The position numbers and the translations under genes are program-made. DNA of 32,415 nt from Paenibacillus sp. (lineage in GTDB: Bacteria > Bacillota > Bacilli > Paenibacillales > YIM-B00363). The stretch is taken from assembly GCF_031177825.1 (NCBI RefSeq), contig NZ_JAPSKE010000043.1, positions 1 to 32,415 of the forward strand. The letters are read 5' to 3'. Numbering within the stretch: position 1 is the stretch's first letter; each line of letters starts with the position of its first letter. Positions 23,206 to 30,675 of this stretch are shown here, one piece after another. A model generated the notes under the pieces. That model did no database searches. It was not told the origin of the DNA and was given only the letters and a program-made list of their open reading frames with translations.

Positions 23206-24428
23206 CGTCTTCTCCTCCTTGACCGTTTCGCCAATAGATCGAACAACCGCACCAATCGGGGGAAGCGTCCATCGGCGTCCAGCCGGTTCCGCTGCCGGAC
23301 CGCAGTCTTCAGGGACGATGGAAACCCTCGCGTCAACTCGGCGATCTTCGCATTTCTTTCGTGAAGAACCGCGGCCCGACGCAGCATATAGACGATGCAA
23401 GCGATAAATTCCTTGTAGTACCAAGAGTAGCTTGCGCGCAACGCCCGATGCTCCCGCAGCGCTTCGTCCATAAAGACATAGTCGAGCTTCTGGACGGACT
23501 TTAACGAACGAATGCACACGTCGAGAACCGGATGCTTTTTTTGCAGCAAAATTCTATTCCTTCGCCCGGAATCGATTTTATTCGCCGGATTCGGATGCTC
23601 CTGGTGATACCGCCACAGCTCCGGTTCGATCACGAACCGCGCGCCCGCCGAATGAAGTCTGTAAGCGAATTCGACGTCCTCGGTCCCCCATTCCGTGAAG
23701 TCTTCGTCGTAGCCGCCAAGCCGGTCGAACAAACTTTTCCTTACCGATAGGTTCCCTACGCAGACCATCCAGCGCAAGGGACTCGTCTCCAGACGCCCGC
23801 CGAGCTGCTGAAGGATTTCGTTGATATTCGTTTTGGGCGCCGCGCAAACGGCAAGACCGGCGAACGACTTGATATGCGACGCTCCTATAAGCGGAATCGG
23901 CCGCTTCAGCTTTCCGATACTTCGCTTGATCTTGCCCGGGGTGCCGCTCGGGAGCCCCTGCGCTCGCAGCAGCGTTCGAAATTCCGACCTTTCGGCGAGC
24001 CGACACACGTCCGCGATCTGACTCTTGCTCATGCCGGGAAAAAGAAACGAATAAAGCTTCGCCCGCTTTTCTCCGCCGATCACGACGTTATTTTCGGCCG
24101 CTTCATGGTGTTTATAATGATTCCTTACGTAATCGCGATCTACGATCATTTCCGCATCGAGAAAAATAACGACTTGACCTTCGGCCAACCGCCCTCCGAC
24201 GTTTCGGGATTTCGCGACCCCGAGCTTCTTGCGGTTGCGGACGTAACGGAAACGGAACTTGGGACGGTAATGCCTCAGTTTTACCGTGTCGTCGGTAGAG
24301 GCGTCGTCGACCAAAATGACTTCCAAGCGGGAGAGGTCGAACGTTTGCTGTTCCAACGCGTAAAGACTGTATCGATTTTGCGGATAGCGATTATGCGACG
24401 GAATAACGATGCTGACACGCGGTTTCAT
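23202..24428 (-). CDS. Glycosyltransferase family 2 (first tandem paralogue)
   Basis: A 408-residue GT-A enzyme beginning MKPRVSIVIPSHNRYPQNRY, with LVDDASTDDT at residues 39-48 and WGTEDVEFAYRLHSAGARFV in the second half. At the metal-binding motif it reads Asp91-Ala-Glu93 where the downstream copy has DAD. The two genes share gene length, motif spacing and N-terminal wording, so they arose by tandem duplication and have diverged, presumably to different donors or acceptors. The start overlaps the acyltransferase stop by 4 nt (ATGA at 24425-24428). It is cytoplasmic and has no membrane segment. Confidence 0.9.
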   Translation of the reverse strand: MKPRVSIVIPSHNRYPQNRYSLYALEQQTFDLSRLEVILVDDASTDDTVKLRHYRPKFRFRYVRNRKKLGVAKSRNVGGRLAEGQVVIFLDAEMIVDRDYVRNHYKHHEAAENNVVIGGEKRAKLYSFLFPGMSKSQIADVCRLAERSEFRTLLRAQGLPSGTPGKIKRSIGKLKRPIPLIGASHIKSFAGLAVCAAPKTNINEILQQLGGRLETSPLRWMVCVGNLSVRKSLFDRLGGYDEDFTEWGTEDVEFAYRLHSAGARFVIEPELWRYHQEHPNPANKIDSGRRNRILLQKKHPVLDVCIRSLKSVQKLDYVFMDEALREHRALRASYSWYYKEFIACIVYMLRRAAVLHERNAKIAELTRGFPSSLKTAVRQRNRLDADGRFPRLVRLFDLLAKRSRRRRR

Positions 24429-25375
24429 CGGGTCGCTCCTTCATCCTCTGACGTCGGTTTGCGGGTCGACGAGATCGGTTTCGCGGGAACGCCGGCAACG
24501 ACGTCCGAGGGAAGGACGTCCTTCAATACGACCGCCCCCATGCCCGCAAGGGAGGATTCGCCGACGGTAACGCCTTGTTTCACGACCGCCCCGGGGGCGA
24601 TCCAACTTTTCTCCTTGACGACGGCGTTCCCTCCGATGTGCACTTGATGCGTGATCATCGCTTCCGAGCCGATCGTAACGTCATGCGAGATGTGACACAA
24701 ATTCCCGATTTTAACGCGGGCTCCGATCACGGTATCCGACAACTTCCCTCTAGCGACGCAAGTATTGCTCCCGATCTCCACGTAATCGCCGATCCGCACT
24801 TTGCCGACATGAGGAACCTTGTAATAGAAACCTTCCGGGTCCCGTTGGTACCCGAATCCATCCGCGCCGATCACGGCTCCGCTATGGATCGCGCAGTGCC
24901 GGCCGATCGTCGTATCTTCGAAGACGGTCGCGTTGCCGTGGATTTCCGTGTAATCCCCGATCGCGACGCGATCGCCGATGACCGCATGAGGGCCGATGTA
25001 TACTTGCTCTCCGATGATGCAGCCTTCGCCGACGACGGCGGCGGGGTGGATGCCCGTCGGGCGAGCCTTCCGATAAAATCGCCGAACCGCCAAGGCGAAC
25101 GCGTCCCTCGGATTCGCCATCGGGACATACGTAACGCTCGTGTCCGCAGGCACCTTAGCGTCTTCGGCGCAAAGTACGACGGCCGCGCGAACGGCGCCCC
25201 AATCCAGGGTCTGCGCTTCCATTCTGGCGAGCGTTCCCGGCTTGGAGTCGAACACGGAGGAGAAGCCCTTCATGCGGATGTCGGCCGCGTTCGGATAGCT
25301 CGAGCCGTCGGAGGCATACAAGCCGTTCTCCTCGAGAAACGCGAGCAGCTCTTGGAGCGAAAAATCGATGTCCAT
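24425..25375 (-). CDS. LpxD-like left-handed beta-helix N-acyltransferase
   Basis: A 316-residue acyltransferase. LpxD of Gram-negative bacteria transfers a hydroxyacyl chain to the amino group of a UDP-glucosamine derivative. An N-terminal domain of about 100 residues precedes hexapeptide repeats. The LpxD-type stretch VIGADGFGYQRDPEGFYYKV is followed by VGKVRIGDYVEIGSNTCVARG. The active-site region IGNLCHISHDVTIG supplies the candidate catalytic His. It ends with the usual VVLKDVLPSDVVAGVPAKPI. The start ATG 25375 has AAGGAGGGGG about 5-8 nt upstream; the longer frame to 25522 lies inside the previous gene. No other lipid A gene is present here and the host looks monoderm, so the acceptor is probably an amino sugar of a surface glycan. 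The deacetylase two genes upstream could produce the free amine. Confidence 0.85.
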   Translation of the reverse strand: MDIDFSLQELLAFLEENGLYASDGSSYPNAADIRMKGFSSVFDSKPGTLARMEAQTLDWGAVRAAVVLCAEDAKVPADTSVTYVPMANPRDAFALAVRRFYRKARPTGIHPAAVVGEGCIIGEQVYIGPHAVIGDRVAIGDYTEIHGNATVFEDTTIGRHCAIHSGAVIGADGFGYQRDPEGFYYKVPHVGKVRIGDYVEIGSNTCVARGKLSDTVIGARVKIGNLCHISHDVTIGSEAMITHQVHIGGNAVVKEKSWIAPGAVVKQGVTVGESSLAGMGAVVLKDVLPSDVVAGVPAKPISSTRKPTSEDEGATR

Positions 25376-25388
25376 CCCGTCCCCCTCC

Positions 25389-26204
25389 TTATCCGAGACG
25401 AAGTATGTTCCGGGCTTCTTGCGGGTTGGCGACGTCCCGGCCGAGGTCGACCGCGTACTTCGCGAGCCGCTCCACCAGTTGGGCGTTACTGTCGGCCAAC
25501 CGACGATACCGATAGTACACATTGTCTTCGAACCCCGTTCGGACGTGTCCGCCGAGCATGATCCCGAGCAAATCCATCGGTAACTGTCCCCTCCCTACGG
25601 CGGCTACGGACCAAGTACTCCCCGCAGGAATGCTCTCCGACAGGTGCAGCAAATTTTTCGGGGTCGCTTGGATGCCTCCGGGAACGCCCAGAACGAATTG
25701 GTAATGGAGCGGCTCGTTCAAGAATCCTTCCGCCGCGAGCTTTACGGCTTGACCGATCATGCCGAAGTCGAAGATTTCGATTTCGGGCTTGACGTGATGC
25801 TCCTTCATCTTTACGGCCAGCTTCCGTACGAAATCGGGGGCGTTCAACATGACGCTGTCTTTTCGGTTCATCGAACCGGGCGTAAAGGAGGCCATTTCCG
25901 GCTGGCAAGCCAGCGGCTTCCACCGGTCCTCGTCTTTTCCGTTTTGCCCCCATCCCGTGGTAGTGAGATTCACGATAATGTCGCAGCGATCGCGGATGCG
26001 AGAGACGATGTCCCGATAGAGCTCCTCCCGCTGACTCGGGGTTCCGTCGGCTTCGCGCGCATGAATATGCGCGATGGATGCGCCCGCCTTCCAGCAGTCG
26101 TATACGTCGTTCGCGATTTCTTCCGGCGTAATCGGCAAATTCGGGTGCTCTTTTCGGCTCGTCACCCCTCCGGTCACGGCCGCGGTAATGATCAATTTAT
26201 CCAT
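25389..26204 (-). CDS. BKACE family beta-keto acid cleavage enzyme (DUF849)
   Basis: A 271-residue TIM-barrel, zinc-dependent enzyme. Family members condense a beta-keto acid with acetyl-CoA and split it into acetoacetate and a new acyl-CoA; the founding member Kce acts in lysine fermentation. The zinc ligands are visible: His46 and His48 in AHIHAR and Glu226 in TGFEDN. The glycine-rich QFVLGVPGGIQATPKNL loop is also typical. No lysine fermentation genes are nearby. It lies between a deacetylase and an acyltransferase, so I infer that it makes the acyl-CoA, or removes a keto acid, for the acyl modification. The start ATG 26204 has GAGGGAAACG before it. The gap to the downstream gene is 13 nt. 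Confidence 0.88.
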   Translation of the reverse strand: MDKLIITAAVTGGVTSRKEHPNLPITPEEIANDVYDCWKAGASIAHIHAREADGTPSQREELYRDIVSRIRDRCDIIVNLTTTGWGQNGKDEDRWKPLACQPEMASFTPGSMNRKDSVMLNAPDFVRKLAVKMKEHHVKPEIEIFDFGMIGQAVKLAAEGFLNEPLHYQFVLGVPGGIQATPKNLLHLSESIPAGSTWSVAAVGRGQLPMDLLGIMLGGHVRTGFEDNVYYRYRRLADSNAQLVERLAKYAVDLGRDVANPQEARNILRLG

Positions 26205-26228
26205 TCGTTTCCCTCGCTCCCATTCTGT

Positions 26229-26879
26229 TCAGACCCACGTTCTGCGGATCGTTTCGAAAGCCTCGGCGTACGGAACGCCGACCGTCATCCCCCGCACATG
26301 AGCCAAATAACGGACGCCTTCGTAAGATCGCGGGTGAGGGAACGGCCGCATTTCCACGTCGTACGAGGCGAGGGCATCCATCTTGGCATCGATCGTCGCG
26401 CCGATGTCGACGAAATAATTCGGCTTAAAGACGTTGTCGCCCGTGGGTTGCGCCCATTCGGTGGAAGAGACGGTTTCGAAACAAAGAATATCGATCGGCT
26501 TCTTCCCGGGGAGCGGCCGCGCGGCGGTCAGCACGGCTTGGAACGTCGCCTGATGGTCGCGATTCAAGTCGCCGTAATGATGCGTGAAGATCGTGTCCGG
26601 CTCATACTTCGCGATCAACCGTTCGAGCTCCCGGGTAATGCGATGCAGCGGTACGGCCTCCAACCGAAGATTGGGGAAATCGAGATGAACGACTTCCTTG
26701 ACGCCCAAGCGCCGATTCGCCTCCCGCGTACATTGTTTCATCCGATGCGCTTCTTCTTTCCGTCCCAAGGCGGTGAGGATCGTGACGACCTCCGTCCCGC
26801 CCTCTATTAGTTTCCTTGCCGTCCCGCCGCAACCTAGAATTTCGTCGTCCGGGTGAGACGCAATGATGAGGCTGGTCAT
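26229..26879 (-). CDS. PIG-L/LmbE family deacetylase
   Basis: A 216-residue zinc hydrolase of the group that removes N-acetyl from GlcNAc-type substrates (PIG-L, MshB, BshB). The zinc site is visible: His9, Asp11 and Asp12 in ASHPDDEILGCGG, and His109 in the GDLNRDHQA motif. The start is placed at ATG 26879, where GGAGAGG precedes; the frame reaches 26903 but without a binding site. It is the first gene of the six-gene operon, with the next gene 24 nt downstream. BshB of bacillithiol synthesis is a relative, but the neighbours here are not bsh genes. The natural role is probably to free an amino group for the acyltransferase. Confidence 0.9.
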   Translation of the reverse strand: MTSLIIASHPDDEILGCGGTARKLIEGGTEVVTILTALGRKEEAHRMKQCTREANRRLGVKEVVHLDFPNLRLEAVPLHRITRELERLIAKYEPDTIFTHHYGDLNRDHQATFQAVLTAARPLPGKKPIDILCFETVSSTEWAQPTGDNVFKPNYFVDIGATIDAKMDALASYDVEMRPFPHPRSYEGVRYLAHVRGMTVGVPYAEAFETIRRTWV

Positions 26880-27023
26880 AACCTCTCCACACCTACCTGT
26901 CATGGTTGTCTTGATCTCATACTCTCTCTATTTATATGAGCCGCTTAAAGAGGACGAAACGGCATATCCGTGGAGATTCCGGCCCGCTTTCTATTCGAAA
27001 GGGAAGCGCGGCGCCCATTGCAC
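26880..27023 (-). promoter_or_regulatory. Probable promoter region of the glycan-type operon
   Basis: About 145 nt lie between the upstream terminator and the PIG-L start. On the minus strand CATATAAAT (around 26932-26940) is the best -10 candidate. It lacks a convincing TTGACA at 17 nt. Its CATA beginning also resembles the -10 of mother-cell sporulation sigma factors, but no matching -35 was found. The call is therefore only that the operon's promoter must lie here. Confidence 0.3.
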
Positions 27024-27065
27024 GAAAAAAAACGGCCCCGACGTCCGGAAGACGTAGGGGCCGTT
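27024..27065 (-). terminator. Rho-independent terminator after the DRE-TIM aldolase gene
   Basis: On the minus strand AACGGCCCC (27057-27065) pairs perfectly with GGGGCCGTT (27031-27039), and ACGTC/GACGT extends the stem inside after one mismatch. Eight to nine T residues follow. This isolates the six-gene glycan-type operon from the genes upstream. Confidence 0.92.
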
Positions 27066-27081
27066 CATTGGATATTCTCGT

Positions 27082-28047
27082 TTATTCCGACTTTCCGCTG
27101 CCGAACGCCGTCTCCGGCGTCGTCAAACGGTCGTAATACTCGACATACTTGTCCTTGTCGCCGCCGGCGCGAAGCGCCATCGCCGAGCGCGGATGCTCGT
27201 TCAGCATGCCGCCGAGCATGTATGGAATGTTGTAACCCCATTCCCACTTCTCCCGCATCGCGACCATATGCTTCTCGAGGAAGCCGAGCACCGGGCGAAC
27301 TTCGTACTTCGGATTCTTCAGGTAGCCGAGCAGCAGCTCCGTCGTGCAGTTGCCCGCGGCGCGGCCCATGCCGTACACCGAGGAATCGAGGAACTCGACG
27401 CCGGCGTCGATGCCCGCGATCGTGTTCGCGAACGCCAGCTGCATATTGTTGTGCGTATGAATGCCAAGCGTCTTGTTCGGCAGCGCGCGCTTGAACTTCT
27501 CCGTCATATACGTGACGTCCTTCGGGTTCATGCTGCCGTAAGAATCAACGACGTATACGACGTCGACGTTGCTGTTCCCGATCTCTTGCAGCGCATCGTT
27601 CAGCTCGTTCTCGAGCGCGTGCGAGAGCGCCATAATGTTGATCGTCGTCTCATAACCGAGGTTGTGAAACTTCTCGACCAACTCGAGGCCCTTGTCCACG
27701 TCTTTGATGTAGCAAGCGACGCGGATCAAGTCGAGCATGCTCTGCTCGCGCGGCAGAATGTCGTTTTCGTCCACGCGGCCGATATCGACGAGAGCGGACA
27801 GCTTCGTCTCCGTCTTGGTCGGGATGACCTCGCGCAGGAACGTTTCGTCGAGGAAGCGCCACGGTCCCGCGTCGCCGCCCTTCAGCAGCTTCGGGGAGTT
27901 CTTGTAGCCGATCTCCATATATTCGACGCCGGCTTCGCTTAAGCTGTAGTACAGGTCGCGAACGAACTCGACGCTGAAATCCCAATTGTTGACCAACCCG
28001 CCGTCCCGAATCGTACAATCCAAAATTTTGCTGTTCGTATTTTTCAT
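27082..28047 (-). CDS. DRE-TIM metallolyase family aldolase (HMGL-like), substrate unknown
   Basis: A 321-residue TIM barrel of the HMG-CoA lyase / 4-hydroxy-2-oxovalerate aldolase superfamily. The diagnostic DCTIRDGG is at residues 10-17 with Asp10 as a metal ligand, and His197 and His199 in GIHTHNN complete the site. GMGRAAGN (226-233) follows the metal histidines. These enzymes split or form carbon-carbon bonds next to a carboxylate. The sequence is shorter than isopropylmalate or homocitrate synthases and lacks their regulatory domain. AGGAGG lies 12 nt before the ATG. A possible promoter (TTGTGG, 17 nt, TATAAT) sits in the end of the gene upstream, so it may be transcribed alone as well as by read-through. 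Confidence 0.85.
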   Translation of the reverse strand: MKNTNSKILDCTIRDGGLVNNWDFSVEFVRDLYYSLSEAGVEYMEIGYKNSPKLLKGGDAGPWRFLDETFLREVIPTKTETKLSALVDIGRVDENDILPREQSMLDLIRVACYIKDVDKGLELVEKFHNLGYETTINIMALSHALENELNDALQEIGNSNVDVVYVVDSYGSMNPKDVTYMTEKFKRALPNKTLGIHTHNNMQLAFANTIAGIDAGVEFLDSSVYGMGRAAGNCTTELLLGYLKNPKYEVRPVLGFLEKHMVAMREKWEWGYNIPYMLGGMLNEHPRSAMALRAGGDKDKYVEYYDRLTTPETAFGSGKSE

Positions 28048-28094
28048 GCTCGTTCTACGCCTCCTGAAGCTACGCTTCCGTCAATAAGTAATTA

Positions 28095-29033
28095 TTACAT
28101 TATAGTTGTCTCGTCCGCAGACCACAACCTCGTATTTCCGAGCGGCATCGTCCACAGCCGCTCCCGCGGGAGCTTCCTCCGTTCCCACTCGGCGAGAAGC
28201 CGGTCCAGCGCCTCCTTCGGGGTATCGTCCGCGAGGCGGAAGGCATCGTAATGCATCGGTACGAAAATGCTCCCCCCCACGTCGACGAACGTCTGCACCG
28301 CTTCCTCCGGCGTCATATGCGAGCCGCCCATGAACCACTCCGGCTCGTAGGCCCCGATCGGGATCAAGGCGACTCGGATGTCGCCGTATCGCGCCCCGAT
28401 CTCCCGGAAGACGCCGTCATAGCCGCTGTCCCCCGCGAAGTACAGGCAATCCCGGCCATGCCGCATGACCCAGCCGCCCCAATGCGACGTGTTCGTGTCC
28501 CACGGCGTCCGCCGCGTCCAATGCTTCGCCGGCACGAAGCCGAACGCGACGGCGCCGACGTTCGTCTCGGACCACCACGACAGCTCTTGGACGCGGCGGA
28601 AGCCGCGGCGGCGGAACCAACCGGCGAGCCCGTCCGGCACGAGCGCGACGAAGTCGCCCGGCAAGCGGCGCAGACTGCCAAGATGGAGATGGTCGTAGTG
28701 CGCGTGCGACAGCAGGACGACGTCGATCGGCGGCAGCGCCTCGATCGGAAGGCCCGGCGCCGACAGGCGCGGCTGGAACCCCATCGTCTCCGCCCACACC
28801 GGATCGGTGACGATATTGAGCCCTCCGAGCTGAATGAGAAACGTCGAATGACCGACGAACGTTACCGTGGGCTCCGAACGATTGCCATACAGCAGCGCGA
28901 GATCCGGCTCGACGCGCGGCACCCGGTACGACAAATCCTTCTTCTTCGCGCGGCGCTCCTTCTGCCATTGCCTCAAATCCGCGAACGACTTCACGTTCGA
29001 AGAGCCGTCCGCATTGACGAACTTCTTAGCCAT
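28095..29033 (-). CDS. MBL-fold metallo-hydrolase (NAPE-PLD/UlaG-like)
   Basis: A 312-residue metallo-beta-lactamase-fold hydrolase. The HxHxDH motif is at residues 110-115 (SHAHYDHLHLGS), preceded by the strand TFVGHSTFLIQLGGLNIVTDP. Downstream are AKHWTRR, FAGDSGYD (metal-bridging Asp) and PMHYDAF (last metal His). The arrangement fits the NAPE-phospholipase D / UlaG group, whose members cut phosphodiesters or lactones; the substrate here is unknown. It lies 6 nt after the MFS gene, with GGAGT before the ATG. There is no signal peptide, so it is cytoplasmic. Confidence 0.87.
   Translation of the reverse strand: MAKKFVNADGSSNVKSFADLRQWQKERRAKKKDLSYRVPRVEPDLALLYGNRSEPTVTFVGHSTFLIQLGGLNIVTDPVWAETMGFQPRLSAPGLPIEALPPIDVVLLSHAHYDHLHLGSLRRLPGDFVALVPDGLAGWFRRRGFRRVQELSWWSETNVGAVAFGFVPAKHWTRRTPWDTNTSHWGGWVMRHGRDCLYFAGDSGYDGVFREIGARYGDIRVALIPIGAYEPEWFMGGSHMTPEEAVQTFVDVGGSIFVPMHYDAFRLADDTPKEALDRLLAEWERRKLPRERLWTMPLGNTRLWSADETTIM
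28099..28127 (-). promoter_or_regulatory. Candidate promoter for the DRE-TIM aldolase
   Basis: On the minus strand TTGTGG (28122-28127), a 17-nt spacer and TATAAT (28099-28104) lie at the 3' end of the MBL-fold gene, about 50 nt before the aldolase start. The -10 is consensus and the -35 matches at four of six positions. Confidence 0.45.
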
Positions 29034-29039
29034 ACGCTC

Positions 29040-30281
29040 TCATACTCCTTCCGACGGGGCGTCCCCGGCGACCTTCGCCGCGGGGCGGCGCCGCGCGAAC
29101 AGCATCAGGCCGAGCGCCGCCCCGGCGATGGCGGCGCCACCGCCGATATAATAAATCGATGCGATGCCGAACGCATCCGCCATAGCGCCCATGAGCAGCA
29201 GCGAAACGGCGAAGACGAGCGCGTTCATCGCCCCGTGGGCGACGAGCACGTTCGGCAGCTTACGTTCCGGCACGTTCAGCTGCAGCAGCGTCCGCTGCGC
29301 CGTCTCCCGCGCCATGCACGGCAAGCCGAGGCCCGCGACGATCAAGAGCGCCGCGAGCGGAGACGTCGTCGCGCCGTACGCCAGCGTTCCTATCCCATAC
29401 CCGAGCGAGCCGAGCGCCAGCGCGACCGGCAGCGTCCGCCTCGTCAGCCGGTCTCCCAACCGCGAGACGATCGCGCCGCCCGCGATCATGCCGACGAAAT
29501 ACGCCGCGTTCAAGAATCCCCAGAACGGCTCCTCCTGTCCGAGACGCTGCTCGACGAACGTCAGCGTGAACGCGCCAGCGAAGATCGAAATCCCGATGCC
29601 CTCGACAAGATCCATCGCCGCCACCGCGCGAGCGACGGGGTTGCGCAGCAGCTCTTGCCAGCCGGCGCGGATCGACGCCCAGCGGGAACCGGCGGCCGGA
29701 TCCGGGGTCGGCGCCTCGACGGTCGGCAAGCGCAGCGAGGCGGCGAAGCCCGCCGCGAACAAAAGCGCGCACCCGGCGAGCAGCCATACCGGGTCGAACA
29801 GCGCCGCGAGCGTCGCGCCGACGCCCCAGGCGGCGATGACGCCGACCTCCCGCGCCGTGCCGAGCGTCGCGTTGGCGCGGGCGAGCCGATCCGCCGGCGC
29901 GAACCTCGGCACGAGCGAGTAGACGACCGGGTCGGCCCAGCCCTGCAAGAACGAGACGAGCAGCACGAACGCGAACGGCACCCAGAGCGCCTCCGCGCCC
30001 AGCCCGATCGCCGCGGCCAAGCCGAGCATCAACGCCGTCTCGCCCGCCCGGGTAAGCGTCAGCAGCCGGACGAGCGGCAGCTTCTCGAGCAGAAACGGGG
30101 AGACGAACGAGCTGCCGAACATGGCCAGCACCCGCACGAACGGGAACAACGCCGCGATCAACGTCGATCCGGTCGTCCGCTTCAGGTAGATGACCATTAA
30201 CGAAATATATAAAATATCGCCTAAATGACCGACCGTATGCGTAAACAACAACAACGGGAACTCCCGCGTCCGCTTGCGCAT
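29040..30281 (-). CDS. MFS transporter
   Basis: A 413-residue major facilitator with about 12 hydrophobic segments and a short basic N-terminus (MRKRTREFPLLLF). I place the start at ATG 30281, because it overlaps the stop of the VOC gene by one base (TGATG), a standard coupling. The frame to 30332 only overlaps that gene. Sequence features include SYSLVPRFAPADRLARANA-type wording (as VVYSLVPRFAPADRLARANA), typical of MFS exporters of the MdtG/EntS-like type. The substrate cannot be assigned. The neighbouring VOC and MBL genes suggest a resistance or detoxification unit. Confidence 0.87.
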   Translation of the reverse strand: MRKRTREFPLLLFTHTVGHLGDILYISLMVIYLKRTTGSTLIAALFPFVRVLAMFGSSFVSPFLLEKLPLVRLLTLTRAGETALMLGLAAAIGLGAEALWVPFAFVLLVSFLQGWADPVVYSLVPRFAPADRLARANATLGTAREVGVIAAWGVGATLAALFDPVWLLAGCALLFAAGFAASLRLPTVEAPTPDPAAGSRWASIRAGWQELLRNPVARAVAAMDLVEGIGISIFAGAFTLTFVEQRLGQEEPFWGFLNAAYFVGMIAGGAIVSRLGDRLTRRTLPVALALGSLGYGIGTLAYGATTSPLAALLIVAGLGLPCMARETAQRTLLQLNVPERKLPNVLVAHGAMNALVFAVSLLLMGAMADAFGIASIYYIGGGAAIAGAALGLMLFARRRPAAKVAGDAPSEGV

Positions 30282-30646
30282 CAGTCGTCGTACTCGATCA
30301 GACCGAACGGCGTGCCGTCCGGATCCGCGCAATACTGGAACCGTCCGACCCCCTTGAGCGGAATGACGTCCGACAGCGTCCGCCCGCCGCGCGACCGCAC
30401 CTTCTCCGCGTACGCGGGAAGATCCTTCACGTGGATCGTATTCACCGTCTGCGCGGGCAGCGACGGGAGCATCGGCCGGACCGCCGCGCCGTTAATGCCG
30501 CGCGTCCCGCCGCCTTCCTCTCCGGTGATCAACCGATAATAGTCGCCTTCGCCGTGCACCGTCTTCCAGCCGAAGACGTCGGCATAGAACGAAGCCGTAG
30601 CTCCGGGGTCGCGCGACAGCAATTCGAAATGGACGACCCGATTCAA
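30281..30646 (-). CDS. VOC family protein (glyoxalase/dioxygenase fold)
   Basis: A 121-residue protein with the paired beta-alpha-beta-beta-beta modules of the vicinal oxygen chelate superfamily: VVHFELLSRDPGATASFYAD, then VFGWKTV, and a second module ending GRFQYCADPDGTPFGLIEYD. The His near residue 6 and the Glu near the C-terminus (LIEYDD) could be metal ligands. The start is TTG at 30646, chosen because GGGAGGGGAG lies 4-8 nt upstream; another TTG at 30664 lies before that binding site. It is the first gene of the VOC-MFS-MBL set and is divergent from the LapA-like gene. Confidence 0.82.
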   Translation of the reverse strand: MNRVVHFELLSRDPGATASFYADVFGWKTVHGEGDYYRLITGEEGGGTRGINGAAVRPMLPSLPAQTVNTIHVKDLPAYAEKVRSRGGRTLSDVIPLKGVGRFQYCADPDGTPFGLIEYDD

Positions 30647-30675
30647 GACGCTCCCCTCCCGCAATTCCTTTTCCT

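Noticed and set aside
22012..23364. 450-residue plus-strand open frame
   Set aside because: It is antisense to the second GT2 gene and has no ribosome binding site or domain. The GT2 motifs on the minus strand are decisive.
24425..25375. Evidence of an outer membrane (true LpxD of lipid A synthesis)
   Set aside because: No other lpx, fabZ, bam or lpt gene is present, and the rest of the window is typical of Gram-positive Paenibacillaceae. An LpxD-like fold alone does not show lipid A.
26229..26879. BshB of bacillithiol synthesis
   Set aside because: The family fold fits, but neither bshA nor bshC is nearby and the gene heads an operon of GT2, BKACE and LpxD-like genes.
27082..28047. Isopropylmalate or homocitrate synthase
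   Set aside because: It is too short, has no C-terminal regulatory domain and no leucine or lysine pathway neighbours. Only the DRE-TIM superfamily assignment is safe.
28251..30200. 649-residue plus-strand open frame
   Set aside because: It is antisense to the MFS and MBL-fold genes, with an extreme Arg/Glu/Gln/His composition and no known domain. It is a GC-rich shadow frame despite its length.
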